From Rufibacter latericius (GTDB taxonomy: Bacteria; Bacteroidota; Bacteroidia; Cytophagales; Hymenobacteraceae), in NCBI RefSeq assembly GCF_003721515.1, contig NZ_RJJD01000007.1:60954-124953 (forward strand): a DNA stretch of 64,000 nt. The letters run 5' to 3'. The notes beneath the pieces are model-generated. The model was given only the letters and a program-made list of their open reading frames with translations. It had not been told where the DNA came from and searched no databases. Within the stretch, counting starts at the first letter, position 1; every line of letters starts with the position of its first letter. The translations under genes and the position numbers were made by a program. This document shows positions 9,237-16,995 of the stretch, piece after piece.

Positions 9237-10036
9237 TTGCGCACCGGTTTAGTTTCCCTGATGGGGAAGTTTTGTTTTTGCAGCAATTCACTCACGCGGC
9301 TTAGCTCGGTTAAACGGCCTCCATAGGTCTTTTCTAGCAAATCGGGCGTAAGGGTTTGGCTTGTAGGCCCGGAGGCTACCAGGCGCATATTGAGCAGAAT
9401 GATCCAGTCAAAGTAATCCTGCGCCGACTGCAGGTCATGGTGCACCACAACTACTGTTTTACCGGTATCCCGCATCTGGCGCAACAATTCAATTATGGCA
9501 GTTTCGGTGGCGATGTCTACGCCCGCGAAAGGTTCATCCATGAGGTATAGGTCAGCATCCTGAGCCAAAGCGCGGGAAAGGAACACCCGCTGTTGCTGTC
9601 CGCCGGAAAGCTGGGAGATCTGCCGGTTGGCAAAGTCCTGCATGCCTACTTTTTCCAGGGCCTCCATGGCCTGTTGGCGTTGCTTTGACCCTGGCCTCCT
9701 GAAAAGCCCTAATCCTCCGTAGGTTCCCATCATGGCCACATCCAAGGCTGAGGCAGGAAAATCCCAGTCCACCGACTCCCGTTGAGGCACATAACTAACT
9801 TTTTTCCGGACCTCCTCCAGTGATTTCCCGAACAACTCCACAAAGCCGCTGTTCAGGGGCAATAATCCCATAATAGCCTTGATCAAGGTTGATTTACCGG
9901 CCCCGTTTGGCCCGATGATGCCCACCAAGGCCTGTTTGGGAAGGGTAAGGTCCACATCCCACAGCACAGGTTTCCGCTGATAGCTTACCGTAAGATCATG
10001 CACCTCTAAAACCGGATCCGTTACGTGTTGTATCAT
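9233..10036 (-). CDS. Metal ABC transporter ATP-binding protein
   Basis: The 267-residue ABC ATPase has Walker A GPNGAGKST (residues 42-50), signature LSGGQQQR, Walker B DLYLMDEPF and the switch His in VVVHHDL. It is closest to the TroB/MntB/ZnuC class that powers Mn, Zn or Fe import. It would energise the two permeases encoded downstream, to which it is translationally coupled by overlapping ends. A 407-bp gap separates it from the substrate-binding protein gene, unlike the tight packing on its other side, so it may have its own promoter. Confidence 0.92.
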   Translation of the reverse strand: MIQHVTDPVLEVHDLTVSYQRKPVLWDVDLTLPKQALVGIIGPNGAGKSTLIKAIMGLLPLNSGFVELFGKSLEEVRKKVSYVPQRESVDWDFPASALDVAMMGTYGGLGLFRRPGSKQRQQAMEALEKVGMQDFANRQISQLSGGQQQRVFLSRALAQDADLYLMDEPFAGVDIATETAIIELLRQMRDTGKTVVVVHHDLQSAQDYFDWIILLNMRLVASGPTSQTLTPDLLEKTYGGRLTELSRVSELLQKQNFPIRETKPVRK

Positions 10037-10443
10037 GGATTTTATATGAAAGCAAGCTTAAGACTTTGTTTAATAATTTGGTTGTAAGTGTTTAGAAGCT
10101 AATTTTTTAAGGGGGATCAAGACTCTTTTATTTTTTAAAGTACCACTTAGAAACACTTTAGCATCAAACTGCTGAGTAATTCATTTAGCTGCTATGTTAC
10201 CATTTGCCCATAAGTTCCTTTCGGTAGGACAATGGACGGGAAATGGCCCATGACAAATTTTGAAATTTTGACTTGAAGAAGGCATTTTGATTTAGACCCA
10301 TTTTCTTGAAAGAAAGCTTTAAACAGGAATCCAAAACAATCAGGCTTCCATCAACCTCAATCTATTCCTTTATTTATTCCTTCAAACCTTCATTTTACCC
10401 AGGATCATTCTCTCAATCATTCAAACACTCCCTCCTTCGATTT
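10037..10443. other. 407-bp gap inside the metal-uptake cluster
   Basis: No credible gene is present. The sequence is AT-rich with runs of short Tyr/Phe-like codons and no clear hairpin terminator. No exact TAnnTTTG box on the minus strand was found. It probably carries the promoter or operator of the ATPase-permease genes, but I cannot point to the site. Confidence 0.4.
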
Positions 10444-11388
10444 TCACTTCAGCGCTTTGACGATCTTTCCAACGTTCTCCTTCACCATGCCGGCGTAAGT
10501 TCCGGCAGGGCCATTAGTTTCTCCGAGGGCATCGGAGTAGAGGGTGCCGCCTAGTTTCACTTCATGGCCTTTTTGGCGGCATCCTTCCAGCACCGCTTCA
10601 ATTGCTTTCTGTGAGACCGAACTCTCCACGAAAACAGCTTTCACCTTGCGCGAGACAATGAAGTTGACCAGGGAAGACACATCCTGCAGCCCGAACTCAG
10701 AAACCGTTGAAATGCCTTGCAGACCCTGTACTCTAATTTTGTAGGCATCCCCGAAATACCCGAAGGCATCATGGGCGGTGATCAGAATCCGTTGCTGGTC
10801 TGGAATAGAGGTGATCTGCTCTAAGGTCCAGCGGTGGAGGCTGTCTAGTTGCGCCCGGTAGCGTTGTGTGTTGGCTTGGTAAACCTTTGCATTGCGTTTG
10901 TCTTGCTCCTGTAGTTTCTCAGAAATGTGCTCCACCACCTGGCTCCAAAGCTGCACTTTAAACCAAATATGGGGGTCATGACTATCCTGGAACTCCGGGG
11001 GCCTGCGAAGCTGACTTTCCGGAATGGTTTCGGCGGCCGCCCAGACTACTTTCTGGCGGGCCAGCTTTTCCAATACTTCTCCCATTTTGCCCTCTAAATG
11101 GAGGCCGTTGTAGATGATCACGTCTGCTTCGCGCAGAGTTTGTAAATCACCTAAGGCGGCTTTGTACAAGTGCGGATCTACGCCAGCTCCCATCAGGGAA
11201 GTCACCACTGCCCGGTCGCCTACCACGTTGGCCACTGCATCGCGAAGAATGCTGGTTGTGGTCACGATGTACAGCTTGCCTTGCTGGTGGGCCTTGGCTC
11301 CCGGAGTATCATCTGGGTTGCAGGCGGCCAACAACAAGAAAGCCAGGAACAAAGGCCAAAGCCCTAGGCGTTTAGAGCCTGTTTTCAT
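10444..11388 (-). CDS. Metal ABC transporter substrate-binding lipoprotein (ZnuA/TroA family)
   Basis: This is a solute-binding protein of the cluster A-I family. From the internal ATG at 11388 it has a lipoprotein signal (MKTGSKRLGLWPLFLAFLLL, then AAC as lipobox) and 314 residues. That start lies 22 bp after the regulator's stop codon. The longer frame from 11445 would overlap the regulator gene and add 19 residues before the signal, so I reject it. Likely metal ligands include His in GVDPHLYK and in HDPHIWF, and a His/Asp later (ITAHDAFGYFG). The protein captures Mn or Zn outside the inner membrane and hands it to the permease pair. No His-rich loop is present, which slightly favours Mn. 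Confidence 0.9.
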   Translation of the reverse strand: MKTGSKRLGLWPLFLAFLLLAACNPDDTPGAKAHQQGKLYIVTTTSILRDAVANVVGDRAVVTSLMGAGVDPHLYKAALGDLQTLREADVIIYNGLHLEGKMGEVLEKLARQKVVWAAAETIPESQLRRPPEFQDSHDPHIWFKVQLWSQVVEHISEKLQEQDKRNAKVYQANTQRYRAQLDSLHRWTLEQITSIPDQQRILITAHDAFGYFGDAYKIRVQGLQGISTVSEFGLQDVSSLVNFIVSRKVKAVFVESSVSQKAIEAVLEGCRQKGHEVKLGGTLYSDALGETNGPAGTYAGMVKENVGKIVKALK

Positions 11389-11410
11389 AAAATCAGCGCT
11401 AAATCGCACC

Positions 11411-12070
11411 TTAAGGGTTGATGACAAAAATCTTCTCCAGTACATCTGAAGACAAAATCACGGATTTAGACTTATTGATGCTTATTTCTAAAGAGTTATC
11501 ATACGGTATCTTATCCAATACTTGCAGTTGCGTGCCAATCTGAATGCCCACCCGGTTAAGGTATTGCAGGAAAGCAGGTTGCGAGTCTTTTACTCGACAA
11601 ACCACCCCTTTTTGCTCCACCGACAAGGAGGCGAGAGTCCGTTGCTCCACCTCGGGCAGTTCGCCCGCTTCGGTAGGAATGGGGTCGCCGTGTGGATCTA
11701 TGCGCGGGTGGCCCAGGAACTCATCTAAGCGCTGAATGAGCAACTCAGATTTCACATGTTCCATCTGTTCGGCCACCTCATGCACTTCGTCCCAGGTGAA
11801 GTGGAGTTTCTGCACCAGGAACACCTCCCAAAGGCGGTGTTTCCGGATGATCTTCAGGGCCACCCGCTTTCCTTCATCGGTGAGTTGCACGCCGTGGTAT
11901 TTTACGTAATGCACCAGGTCTTTAGCGCTCAGTTTCCGCAGCATGTCACTCACCGAGGCAGGTTTGGTTTCCAGGGTGTCAGACAGCGCAGTCGTGCTCA
12001 CTGCGTGGTCCCCACCCCCAGATAATTTATAGATGGCCTTGATGTAGTTTTCTTCGGCGGTACTTTGCAT
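11411..12070 (-). CDS. DtxR/MntR-family metal-dependent transcription regulator
   Basis: The 219-residue protein has the family layout: winged helix-turn-helix (residues 5-65, with TETKPASVSDMLRKLSAK-like recognition helix), metal-binding and dimerisation domain (RKHRLWEVFLVQKL, then EVHEVAEQMEHVKSELL; HPRIDPHGDPIP), and a C-terminal FeoA/SH3-like domain (about 150-215). It probably represses the adjacent uptake genes when the metal is plentiful. It sits 22 bp upstream of the binding-protein gene and six bases downstream of fabH, so it may be carried on a fabH transcript. Manganese is the likeliest co-repressor from family precedent; iron is an alternative. Confidence 0.9.
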   Translation of the reverse strand: MQSTAEENYIKAIYKLSGGGDHAVSTTALSDTLETKPASVSDMLRKLSAKDLVHYVKYHGVQLTDEGKRVALKIIRKHRLWEVFLVQKLHFTWDEVHEVAEQMEHVKSELLIQRLDEFLGHPRIDPHGDPIPTEAGELPEVEQRTLASLSVEQKGVVCRVKDSQPAFLQYLNRVGIQIGTQLQVLDKIPYDNSLEISINKSKSVILSSDVLEKIFVINP

Positions 12071-12076
12071 TATAAT

Positions 12077-13087
12077 CTACCAACGTATTAAGGCAGAAGC
12101 CCAGGTGAAACCACTTCCAAAAGCTGCCAGGCAGATGAGATCACCTTCTTTCACGCGGCCTTCCTCAAAAGCCTCGGAAAACGCGATGGGTACCGAGGCA
12201 GCCGTAGTGTTCCCGTATTTCTGAATGTTGCTGAAGATTTTGTTGTCTGGTAATTTCATTTTCTGCTGAATGAACTGGGTAATGCGCAGGTTAGCCTGAT
12301 GCGGTACCACTAAGTCCAAATCCTCGGCAGTAACGCCATTATGAGTCAGAGCTTCGTTGATCACCTCTGGAAAACGGGTTACCGCGTGTTTAAACACGGT
12401 GCTTCCGTTCATAATAGGGAAAATGTCCCCGCTGTCAATGGTCTGGTACGTAAGCCGCTCCGCATCATTGCTGGATGGCCCTTTGGTCATGAGTTCTTCA
12501 GCAAATTCTCCCTGAGCATGTAAGTGGGTGGACAGAATGCCCCGGTCTAAGCTACCAGAAGGAGTCAAAACCGCGGCTCCGGCGCCATCGCCAAAAATCA
12601 CTGAAACAGACCGGCCTTTGTCTGAAAAGTCCAGCCCCGAGGAATGGATTTCAGAACCCACTACCAGCACATTATCATACATGCCGGTTTTGATGAACTG
12701 GTCTGCCAGTGAAAGCGCATAGATAAAGCCCGAGCACTGGTTGCGGACATCGTAGCAAGGTATGTCTGAGATGCCCAATTCGCGCTGGAGCAATACCCCT
12801 GATCCCGGAAAGAAGTAGTCTGGGCTTAACGTTGCGAAGACAATCATGTCCAGGTCTTTGGCCTCCAAACCGGCTTTCTCCAAGGCTTTCCGGGCTGCAT
12901 TAGCTGCCATGTTAGCGGTGGTATCCTTGCCTGGTTCAAAGTAACGACGCTCATTTATGCCGGTCCGTTCTACAATCCAGGCATCTGAGGTATCCATTAA
13001 TTTTTCCAGATCAGAATTCTTCACAACCTTTTCAGGTACATAGTGGCCGAGGCCAGCAATACGGGAGTTTCTTAGTTCTTTGCTCAT
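12077..13087 (-). CDS. fabH: Beta-ketoacyl-ACP synthase III (FabH)
   Basis: FabH starts fatty-acid synthesis by condensing acetyl-CoA or a branched acyl-CoA with malonyl-ACP. The 336-residue protein carries the full catalytic triad: Cys118 in RNQCSGF, His263 in VPHQANLRI and Asn293 in KYGNTTAAS. The GDGAGAAVL and C-terminal GSGFTWAS motifs are also present. No acpP, fabD or plsX is adjacent; fabH is instead followed after six bases by the DtxR-type regulator. A TATATTTG box lies eight bases upstream of the ATG (13095-13102, minus strand), which would give an almost leaderless mRNA, but it lacks a clear -33 element. Confidence 0.95.
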   Translation of the reverse strand: MSKELRNSRIAGLGHYVPEKVVKNSDLEKLMDTSDAWIVERTGINERRYFEPGKDTTANMAANAARKALEKAGLEAKDLDMIVFATLSPDYFFPGSGVLLQRELGISDIPCYDVRNQCSGFIYALSLADQFIKTGMYDNVLVVGSEIHSSGLDFSDKGRSVSVIFGDGAGAAVLTPSGSLDRGILSTHLHAQGEFAEELMTKGPSSNDAERLTYQTIDSGDIFPIMNGSTVFKHAVTRFPEVINEALTHNGVTAEDLDLVVPHQANLRITQFIQQKMKLPDNKIFSNIQKYGNTTAASVPIAFSEAFEEGRVKEGDLICLAAFGSGFTWASALIRW

Positions 13088-13152
13088 AGTTTGTCAAATA
13101 TACGTGAAAGGAAATAAAAGTTTAGGTTTGTCTAAAAATATTTTGAAGCAAC

Positions 13153-14301
13153 TTAAATTTTCAGCAAACCTTTTAGGATGACTTGCGTTTGCTGCTCTTC
13201 TTCCTGCCAGAACACCTCTGAGGGAATTCCCCGATGGTAGTACGTGCTGTTTAGGAGAACCTCCACTTTGTTTTTGGTAAGGTTTTCGGAAAAACGGTGA
13301 GAAAACCCAGCGTTGGTTTGTTTCAGTATTTCCTCCCACAAGGGGTTTTCTTGGGTGATCACCACCAAGCCGTTCCCCATGTATTCAAATAACTTAGTAG
13401 GGATACAATTAAACGTGCTTGGGTGCGGATGATAGGGGAGAAGACCGATGTGATGTACTTGCTCCTGGGTCAGGATCTCTTCATGGGGCACCAGGTGAGC
13501 ACCACCTATCCATTGCACAAAAGGAAGTTCTTGTATCCGTGAAGTAAGTTCCTGCAGAAAGGCAGCATCGGCGCAATAACCAATAATGATGAGTTCTGCA
13601 TCCGGCACCCAGGCCCGTAGCTGCTTTGTGAACTCTATTGCTTCCAGCACGCCATACAACCGTGAAATGGTCCCCGAGAAAAGCAATCTAAGCGGCTGCA
13701 CTTCTTTCAGGGAAACCGGCAAAGATCTTTTAGGCGTTTCACAAGCGGCAGGCGGAAGATATTTGTTTTGAAGAACCGTGTACCTGTTGTCCAGAAACGG
13801 CAACTCCTGGGCATAGGATTTCTCAGCCAGAAAAAAATGGTCAACCCCCGGTGCTAGGAGTTTCTCAAGGAGGCGCACGCCGAATCCGAAGGCCTTTCCC
13901 AAGATACCAGGGTATACCTTTTGGGTAGTAAGGTTCAGGAAGTAGTTTTCCTGCACATCGTACACCAACTTGCAGTTGTGTTGCTTGCAATACCACCACC
14001 CAATGGGTAAGAGCTCATGGGTAGCCACCAGAAGCAAATCAGGTTTAAGTTCTTTCAGAAGTCTCCAAAATTTCACCTGGGCTGTGAACCTCTGAACCGA
14101 CATCCTTTTGAAGTTAAAGATGGGGTGAGCGGTAATTCGTTGACTTTGAGAAGCAGCGGGAGCTTTGGATTGAAATCCGGCTATATGTACGTCAAACTCA
14201 GGGAGTTTAACCAGGCTTTGGCCTATTTTCTCGTATAAACGGGTGTCAGAAACCGGCTTCAACAAAGAGGCCAGCAGAATTCGTTTTCGAATCATCGCCA
14301 C
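13153..14301 (-). CDS. Glycosyltransferase (GT-B fold, family 4-like)
   Basis: The 382-residue protein has the two-domain GT-B layout. The N-terminal acceptor half begins with MIRKRILLASLLKPVSDTRL. The C-terminal nucleotide-sugar half contains LLFSGTISRLYGVLEAIEF and the donor-binding segment PTKLFEYMGNGLVVI. Length and motifs fit GT1/GT4-type enzymes of cell-surface glycan synthesis; sugar and acceptor are unknown. It is not in a glycan cluster: fabH follows 66 bp downstream and dapD diverges 41 bp upstream. No signal peptide or membrane anchor is apparent. Confidence 0.8.
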   Translation of the reverse strand: MAMIRKRILLASLLKPVSDTRLYEKIGQSLVKLPEFDVHIAGFQSKAPAASQSQRITAHPIFNFKRMSVQRFTAQVKFWRLLKELKPDLLLVATHELLPIGWWYCKQHNCKLVYDVQENYFLNLTTQKVYPGILGKAFGFGVRLLEKLLAPGVDHFFLAEKSYAQELPFLDNRYTVLQNKYLPPAACETPKRSLPVSLKEVQPLRLLFSGTISRLYGVLEAIEFTKQLRAWVPDAELIIIGYCADAAFLQELTSRIQELPFVQWIGGAHLVPHEEILTQEQVHHIGLLPYHPHPSTFNCIPTKLFEYMGNGLVVITQENPLWEEILKQTNAGFSHRFSENLTKNKVEVLLNSTYYHRGIPSEVFWQEEEQQTQVILKGLLKI

Positions 14302-14316
14302 AATTTAATAATTTTG
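14286..14316 (+). promoter_or_regulatory. Candidate dapD promoter
   Basis: A Bacteroidota-type -7 box TAATTTTG (14309-14316) lies 26 bases before the dapD ATG, with TTCG (14286-14289) as a weak -33 element 19 bases upstream. It overlaps the first codons of the divergent glycosyltransferase gene. Assigned by consensus only. Confidence 0.4.
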
Positions 14317-14342
14317 ACCTCTTATTCTTTCACAAAGACGAA

Positions 14343-15161
14343 ATGAACGATTTACGAGAAGCGATAGAAAAGACCTGGGATGACCGGTCTTTATTGGGGC
14401 TTAAAAGCTCCCAGGAAGCCATCAGATGTGTGATCCACCACCTGGACCGCGGGGAACTGCGCGTGGCGGAGCCCACCGGCACTGAGAAGTGGCAGGTGAA
14501 TGAGTGGGTTAAAAAAGCCGTGCTCATGTATTTCCCCATCCAGCAGATGGAAACAATTGAGGCGGGTCCTTTTGAGTTCCACGACAAGATTCCGTTGAAG
14601 AGCGGGTTCGCCCAACTGGGTATTCGGGTGGTACCTCATGCGTTGGCGCGGTACGGAGCGTACATTTCTAAAGGAGTTATTTTGATGCCTTCTTACACCA
14701 ACATTGGCGCCTATGTAGACGAAGGAACCATGGTAGACACGTGGGCTACGGTAGGTTCTTGTGCGCAAGTAGGCAAGCACGTGCACTTGAGCGGTGGTGT
14801 TGGATTGGGGGGCGTGTTGGAGCCCGTTCAGGCTGCTCCCGTTATTATTGAAGATGGTGCCTTCATCGGGTCTCGCAGCATCTTGGTGGAAGGTTGCCAC
14901 ATCGGTAAAGAAGCGGTGATTGGGGCTAACGTGTGCATCACGGGTTCCTCTAAAATCATTGACGTGACTGGCGCTGAACCAAAAGAATACAAAGGCTATG
15001 TGCCGCCTCGTTCAGTTGTAATCCCAGGTTCATATACCAAAGAATTCCCAGCTGGTTCTTTCCAGGTTCCTTGCGCCTTGATCATCGGGCAGCGGAAAGA
15101 AAGCACTGACTTGAAAACCTCACTGAACGATGCCCTGCGCGAAAACGCAGTAGCCGTTTAG
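14343..15161 (+). CDS. dapD: Tetrahydrodipicolinate N-succinyltransferase
   Basis: DapD transfers succinyl from succinyl-CoA to tetrahydrodipicolinate in the succinylase branch of diaminopimelate and lysine synthesis. The 272-residue protein has the helical N-terminal domain (residues 1-90) and then a left-handed parallel beta-helix built of hexapeptide repeats (GAYVDEGTMVDTWATVGSCAQ-like, then GVGLGG, IEDGAFIGSRSILVEG, IGKEAVIGANVCITG). Length equals the usual size. It is a single-gene unit diverging from the glycosyltransferase and followed by a strong terminator at 15187-15226. No other dap genes are in view. Confidence 0.96.
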   Translation: MNDLREAIEKTWDDRSLLGLKSSQEAIRCVIHHLDRGELRVAEPTGTEKWQVNEWVKKAVLMYFPIQQMETIEAGPFEFHDKIPLKSGFAQLGIRVVPHALARYGAYISKGVILMPSYTNIGAYVDEGTMVDTWATVGSCAQVGKHVHLSGGVGLGGVLEPVQAAPVIIEDGAFIGSRSILVEGCHIGKEAVIGANVCITGSSKIIDVTGAEPKEYKGYVPPRSVVIPGSYTKEFPAGSFQVPCALIIGQRKESTDLKTSLNDALRENAVAV

Positions 15162-15186
15162 GACCTGTTTTTCATATAACACCCTA

Positions 15187-15226
15187 AAAACAGAAGGGAC
15201 CAGCATTTACTGGTCCCTTCTGTTTT
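15187..15226. terminator. Bidirectional terminator between dapD and the dehydrogenase
   Basis: A 17-bp perfect stem (AAAACAGAAGGGACCAG and its complement) encloses a six-base CATTTA loop. Runs of A and T on the two sides make it usable from both strands. Confidence 0.9.
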
Positions 15227-15373
15227 ATCATCAACTCCTAATTGTTCATGATGGTGAGCATCTCGATTTAGGTCAACCTGAACGAACCCATACAGAAGGT
15301 TTTTATTTAAGCTGGCTCAAGCTCCCCATTAAATGTAATATCAGGAAATAACCCTTTTTGGTTATTTAGTAGT

Positions 15374-16264
15374 TTATCGCTTCTTGAAAGTGTCTGCTAC
15401 TACAAGGTCTTTGGTGCCATGGGTATAGCTGTAGAAGCCCTGGCCGCTTTTCACCCCTTTATGCCCTGCCTGTACCATATTCACCAGCAGTGGGCATGGT
15501 GCATATTTGGGGTTTCCGAAACCGTCATGCAGCACCCGCAGGATAGACAAACAAACGTCTAGGCCAATGAAGTCGGCGAGTTGAAGGGGGCCCATGGGGT
15601 GCGCCATGCCCAGCTTCATAATGGTGTCAATTTCCTCTACTCCGGCCACTCCTTCAAACAAAGAATAAATGGCTTCATTGATCATGGGCATAAGAATGCG
15701 GTTGGCCACAAAGCCAGGGTAGTCATTTGCCTCAGCGGGGATTTTTCCGAGTTGTCGGGAAAGGTCAAGTATTTGGTTCGTCACCTCATCGCTGGTGGAA
15801 TAGCCTCTGATTACTTCCACCAGTTTCATCACCGGCACCGGATTCATGAAGTGCATGCCAATCACTTTGTCGGGACGCTGGGTTACCGAGGCAATTTTGG
15901 TGATAGAAATAGAGGAGGTATTGCTGGCCAGGATACAGGAAGGCTTGGTGAAACTCTCCAGCTGGCGGAAAAGGTCCAGTTTGATGTCTACTTTTTCGGT
16001 GGCGGCTTCTACTACTAAGTCAGCGTTCTTTACGCCTTCCTGCAGGCTGGTGAACGTGGTGATGCGCTGAAGGGTCTCACTTTTCTGCTCCTCGGTCACG
16101 ATCCCTTTACTGACCATTCGGTCCAGGTTTTTGGAGATGGTGGCCAGTGCTTTGGTGAGGGAATCCTGGGAAATATCAATCAGGGAAACGGAGAAGGAGT
16201 TCTGGGCGAAAACGTGGGCGATGCCGTTGCCCATAGTGCCTGATCCGATGACGGCTATGTTCAT
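15374..16264 (-). CDS. 3-hydroxyacyl-CoA (3-hydroxybutyryl-CoA) dehydrogenase
   Basis: This 296-residue monofunctional dehydrogenase oxidises L-3-hydroxyacyl-CoA to 3-ketoacyl-CoA with NAD. The N-terminal Rossmann motif is GSGTMGNGIAHVFA (residues 7-20), the catalytic His lies in GMHFMNPVPVMKLVE, and the C-terminal dimerisation domain includes GFVANRILMPMINEA and GLDVCL. Length matches the short Hbd/PaaH type without a fused hydratase. It could serve beta-oxidation, butyrate-type or phenylacetate metabolism; no partner thiolase or hydratase is adjacent, so the pathway is open. Confidence 0.93.
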   Translation of the reverse strand: MNIAVIGSGTMGNGIAHVFAQNSFSVSLIDISQDSLTKALATISKNLDRMVSKGIVTEEQKSETLQRITTFTSLQEGVKNADLVVEAATEKVDIKLDLFRQLESFTKPSCILASNTSSISITKIASVTQRPDKVIGMHFMNPVPVMKLVEVIRGYSTSDEVTNQILDLSRQLGKIPAEANDYPGFVANRILMPMINEAIYSLFEGVAGVEEIDTIMKLGMAHPMGPLQLADFIGLDVCLSILRVLHDGFGNPKYAPCPLLVNMVQAGHKGVKSGQGFYSYTHGTKDLVVADTFKKR

Positions 16265-16311
16265 ATAGAGGGAAAATTAGTGAATGAGCGTTAGTTCGTA
16301 CGATAAAGGTA

Positions 16312-16341
16312 CAAAGCTATGATATTTCCAAAGGGGCGCAA
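16312..16341 (-). promoter_or_regulatory. Candidate promoter of the hydroxyacyl-CoA dehydrogenase gene
   Basis: On the minus strand, TTG (16341-16339) is followed 19 bases later by TAGCTTTG (16319-16312), an exact fit to the Bacteroidota TTG/TAnnTTTG pattern. It predicts a leader of about 40 bases before ATG 16264. Confidence 0.5.
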
Positions 16342-16540
16342 GGTTTCCCGAAAAGGAGGGAAGCATCAACCAATCATCCTTTGAAAAATTAAAATGCAGA
16401 AGTTGAACGATTTAAATGTTTTTAAAAACCTATATAAATCTTTTCAAATATTCTTGCGTACAAGCAGAAAAATCAATATAGGAACGCAAGTTGTATTGCT
16501 TTCTTAAAACAACTAACCAAAACCAAACACAACTAAAACT

Positions 16541-16693
16541 ATGGGAAATCTATTGTATATCATCGCAGTAGTGCTGGTAATTATCTGGCTGATCGGCTTC
16601 TTAGGATTCGGAGATCAAGTAGGTGGCATTATTCACGTTCTGTTAGTAATCGCGGTGATCGCCGTGTTGCTTCGCCTGATACGCAGGGCCTAA
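16541..16693 (+). CDS. lmo0937-family small membrane protein, copy 1
   Basis: The 50-residue protein (MGNLLYIIAVVLVIIWLIGF at its start) has two hydrophobic helices split by a GFGDQVGG turn and ends LLRLIRRA. It matches the lmo0937/DUF5670 family of tiny inner-membrane proteins, which have no known function and are sometimes linked to stress. A near-identical protein is encoded 59 bp downstream, so the pair is a tandem duplication. The upstream 275 bp (16265-16540) is AT-rich and contains the divergent dehydrogenase promoter. Confidence 0.85.
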   Translation: MGNLLYIIAVVLVIIWLIGFLGFGDQVGGIIHVLLVIAVIAVLLRLIRRA

Positions 16694-16752
16694 CGTTACT
16701 GCTCCGCATAAGGTAGCACTGTCACTTTGTGAAAACAGTTTAAAATAGAATT

Positions 16753-16902
16753 ATGGGAAACTTACTGTACATCATTGCGGTAGTGCTTGTAATTGTATGG
16801 CTCATCGGGTTCTTAGGATTCGGCGATCAGGTTGGCGGGATCATCCACGTATTGTTGGTGATTGCCATTGTGGCTGTTTTACTAAGATTGATACGCGGGT
16901 AA
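16753..16902 (+). CDS. lmo0937-family small membrane protein, copy 2
   Basis: The 49-residue sister of the preceding gene differs at only a few residues (Ile15 to Val, an Ile/Val swap near residues 39-40, and a shorter RG end). Yet many third codon positions differ, so the duplication is old and the protein sequence is held by selection. It has two membrane helices around GFGDQVGG. A hairpin terminator follows 26 bases after the stop, so the two copies probably share one transcript. Confidence 0.85.
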   Translation: MGNLLYIIAVVLVIVWLIGFLGFGDQVGGIIHVLLVIAIVAVLLRLIRG

Positions 16903-16927
16903 AGTGTAGACTATACCAAAAACAGAA

Positions 16928-16956
16928 GGGGCGGCCCAAATGGGTCGCCCTTTTTG
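16928..16956. terminator. Terminator after the lmo0937 pair
   Basis: The stem GGGCGGCCC with GGGTCGCCC (one G-U pair) has an AAAT loop and is followed by TTTTTGTTTT. It serves the plus-strand pair. Confidence 0.85.
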
Positions 16957-16994
16957 TTTTAAGCTTATTTCTGGAAAACCAGCCCTGAATCAGG
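16957..16994 (+). repeat. Dispersed intergenic palindrome
   Basis: The reading is TTTTAAGCTTATTTCTGG, then AAAACCAGCCCTGAA. It ends two bases from the stop codon of the minus-strand ABC-F gene. It is a member of the short palindrome family of this window. Confidence 0.5.
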
Positions 16995-16995
16995 A

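Noticed and set aside
8407..9252. 281-codon open frame on the plus strand opposite the permease-regulator fusion
   Set aside because: It is antisense to a clear ABC-3 permease gene; composition (Met/Thr/Lys/Arg-rich, no domains) is that of a shadow frame.
10306..10554. 82-codon plus-strand frame in the metal-cluster gap
   Set aside because: It is Phe/Ser/Tyr-rich from AT-rich DNA and runs antisense into the binding-protein gene.
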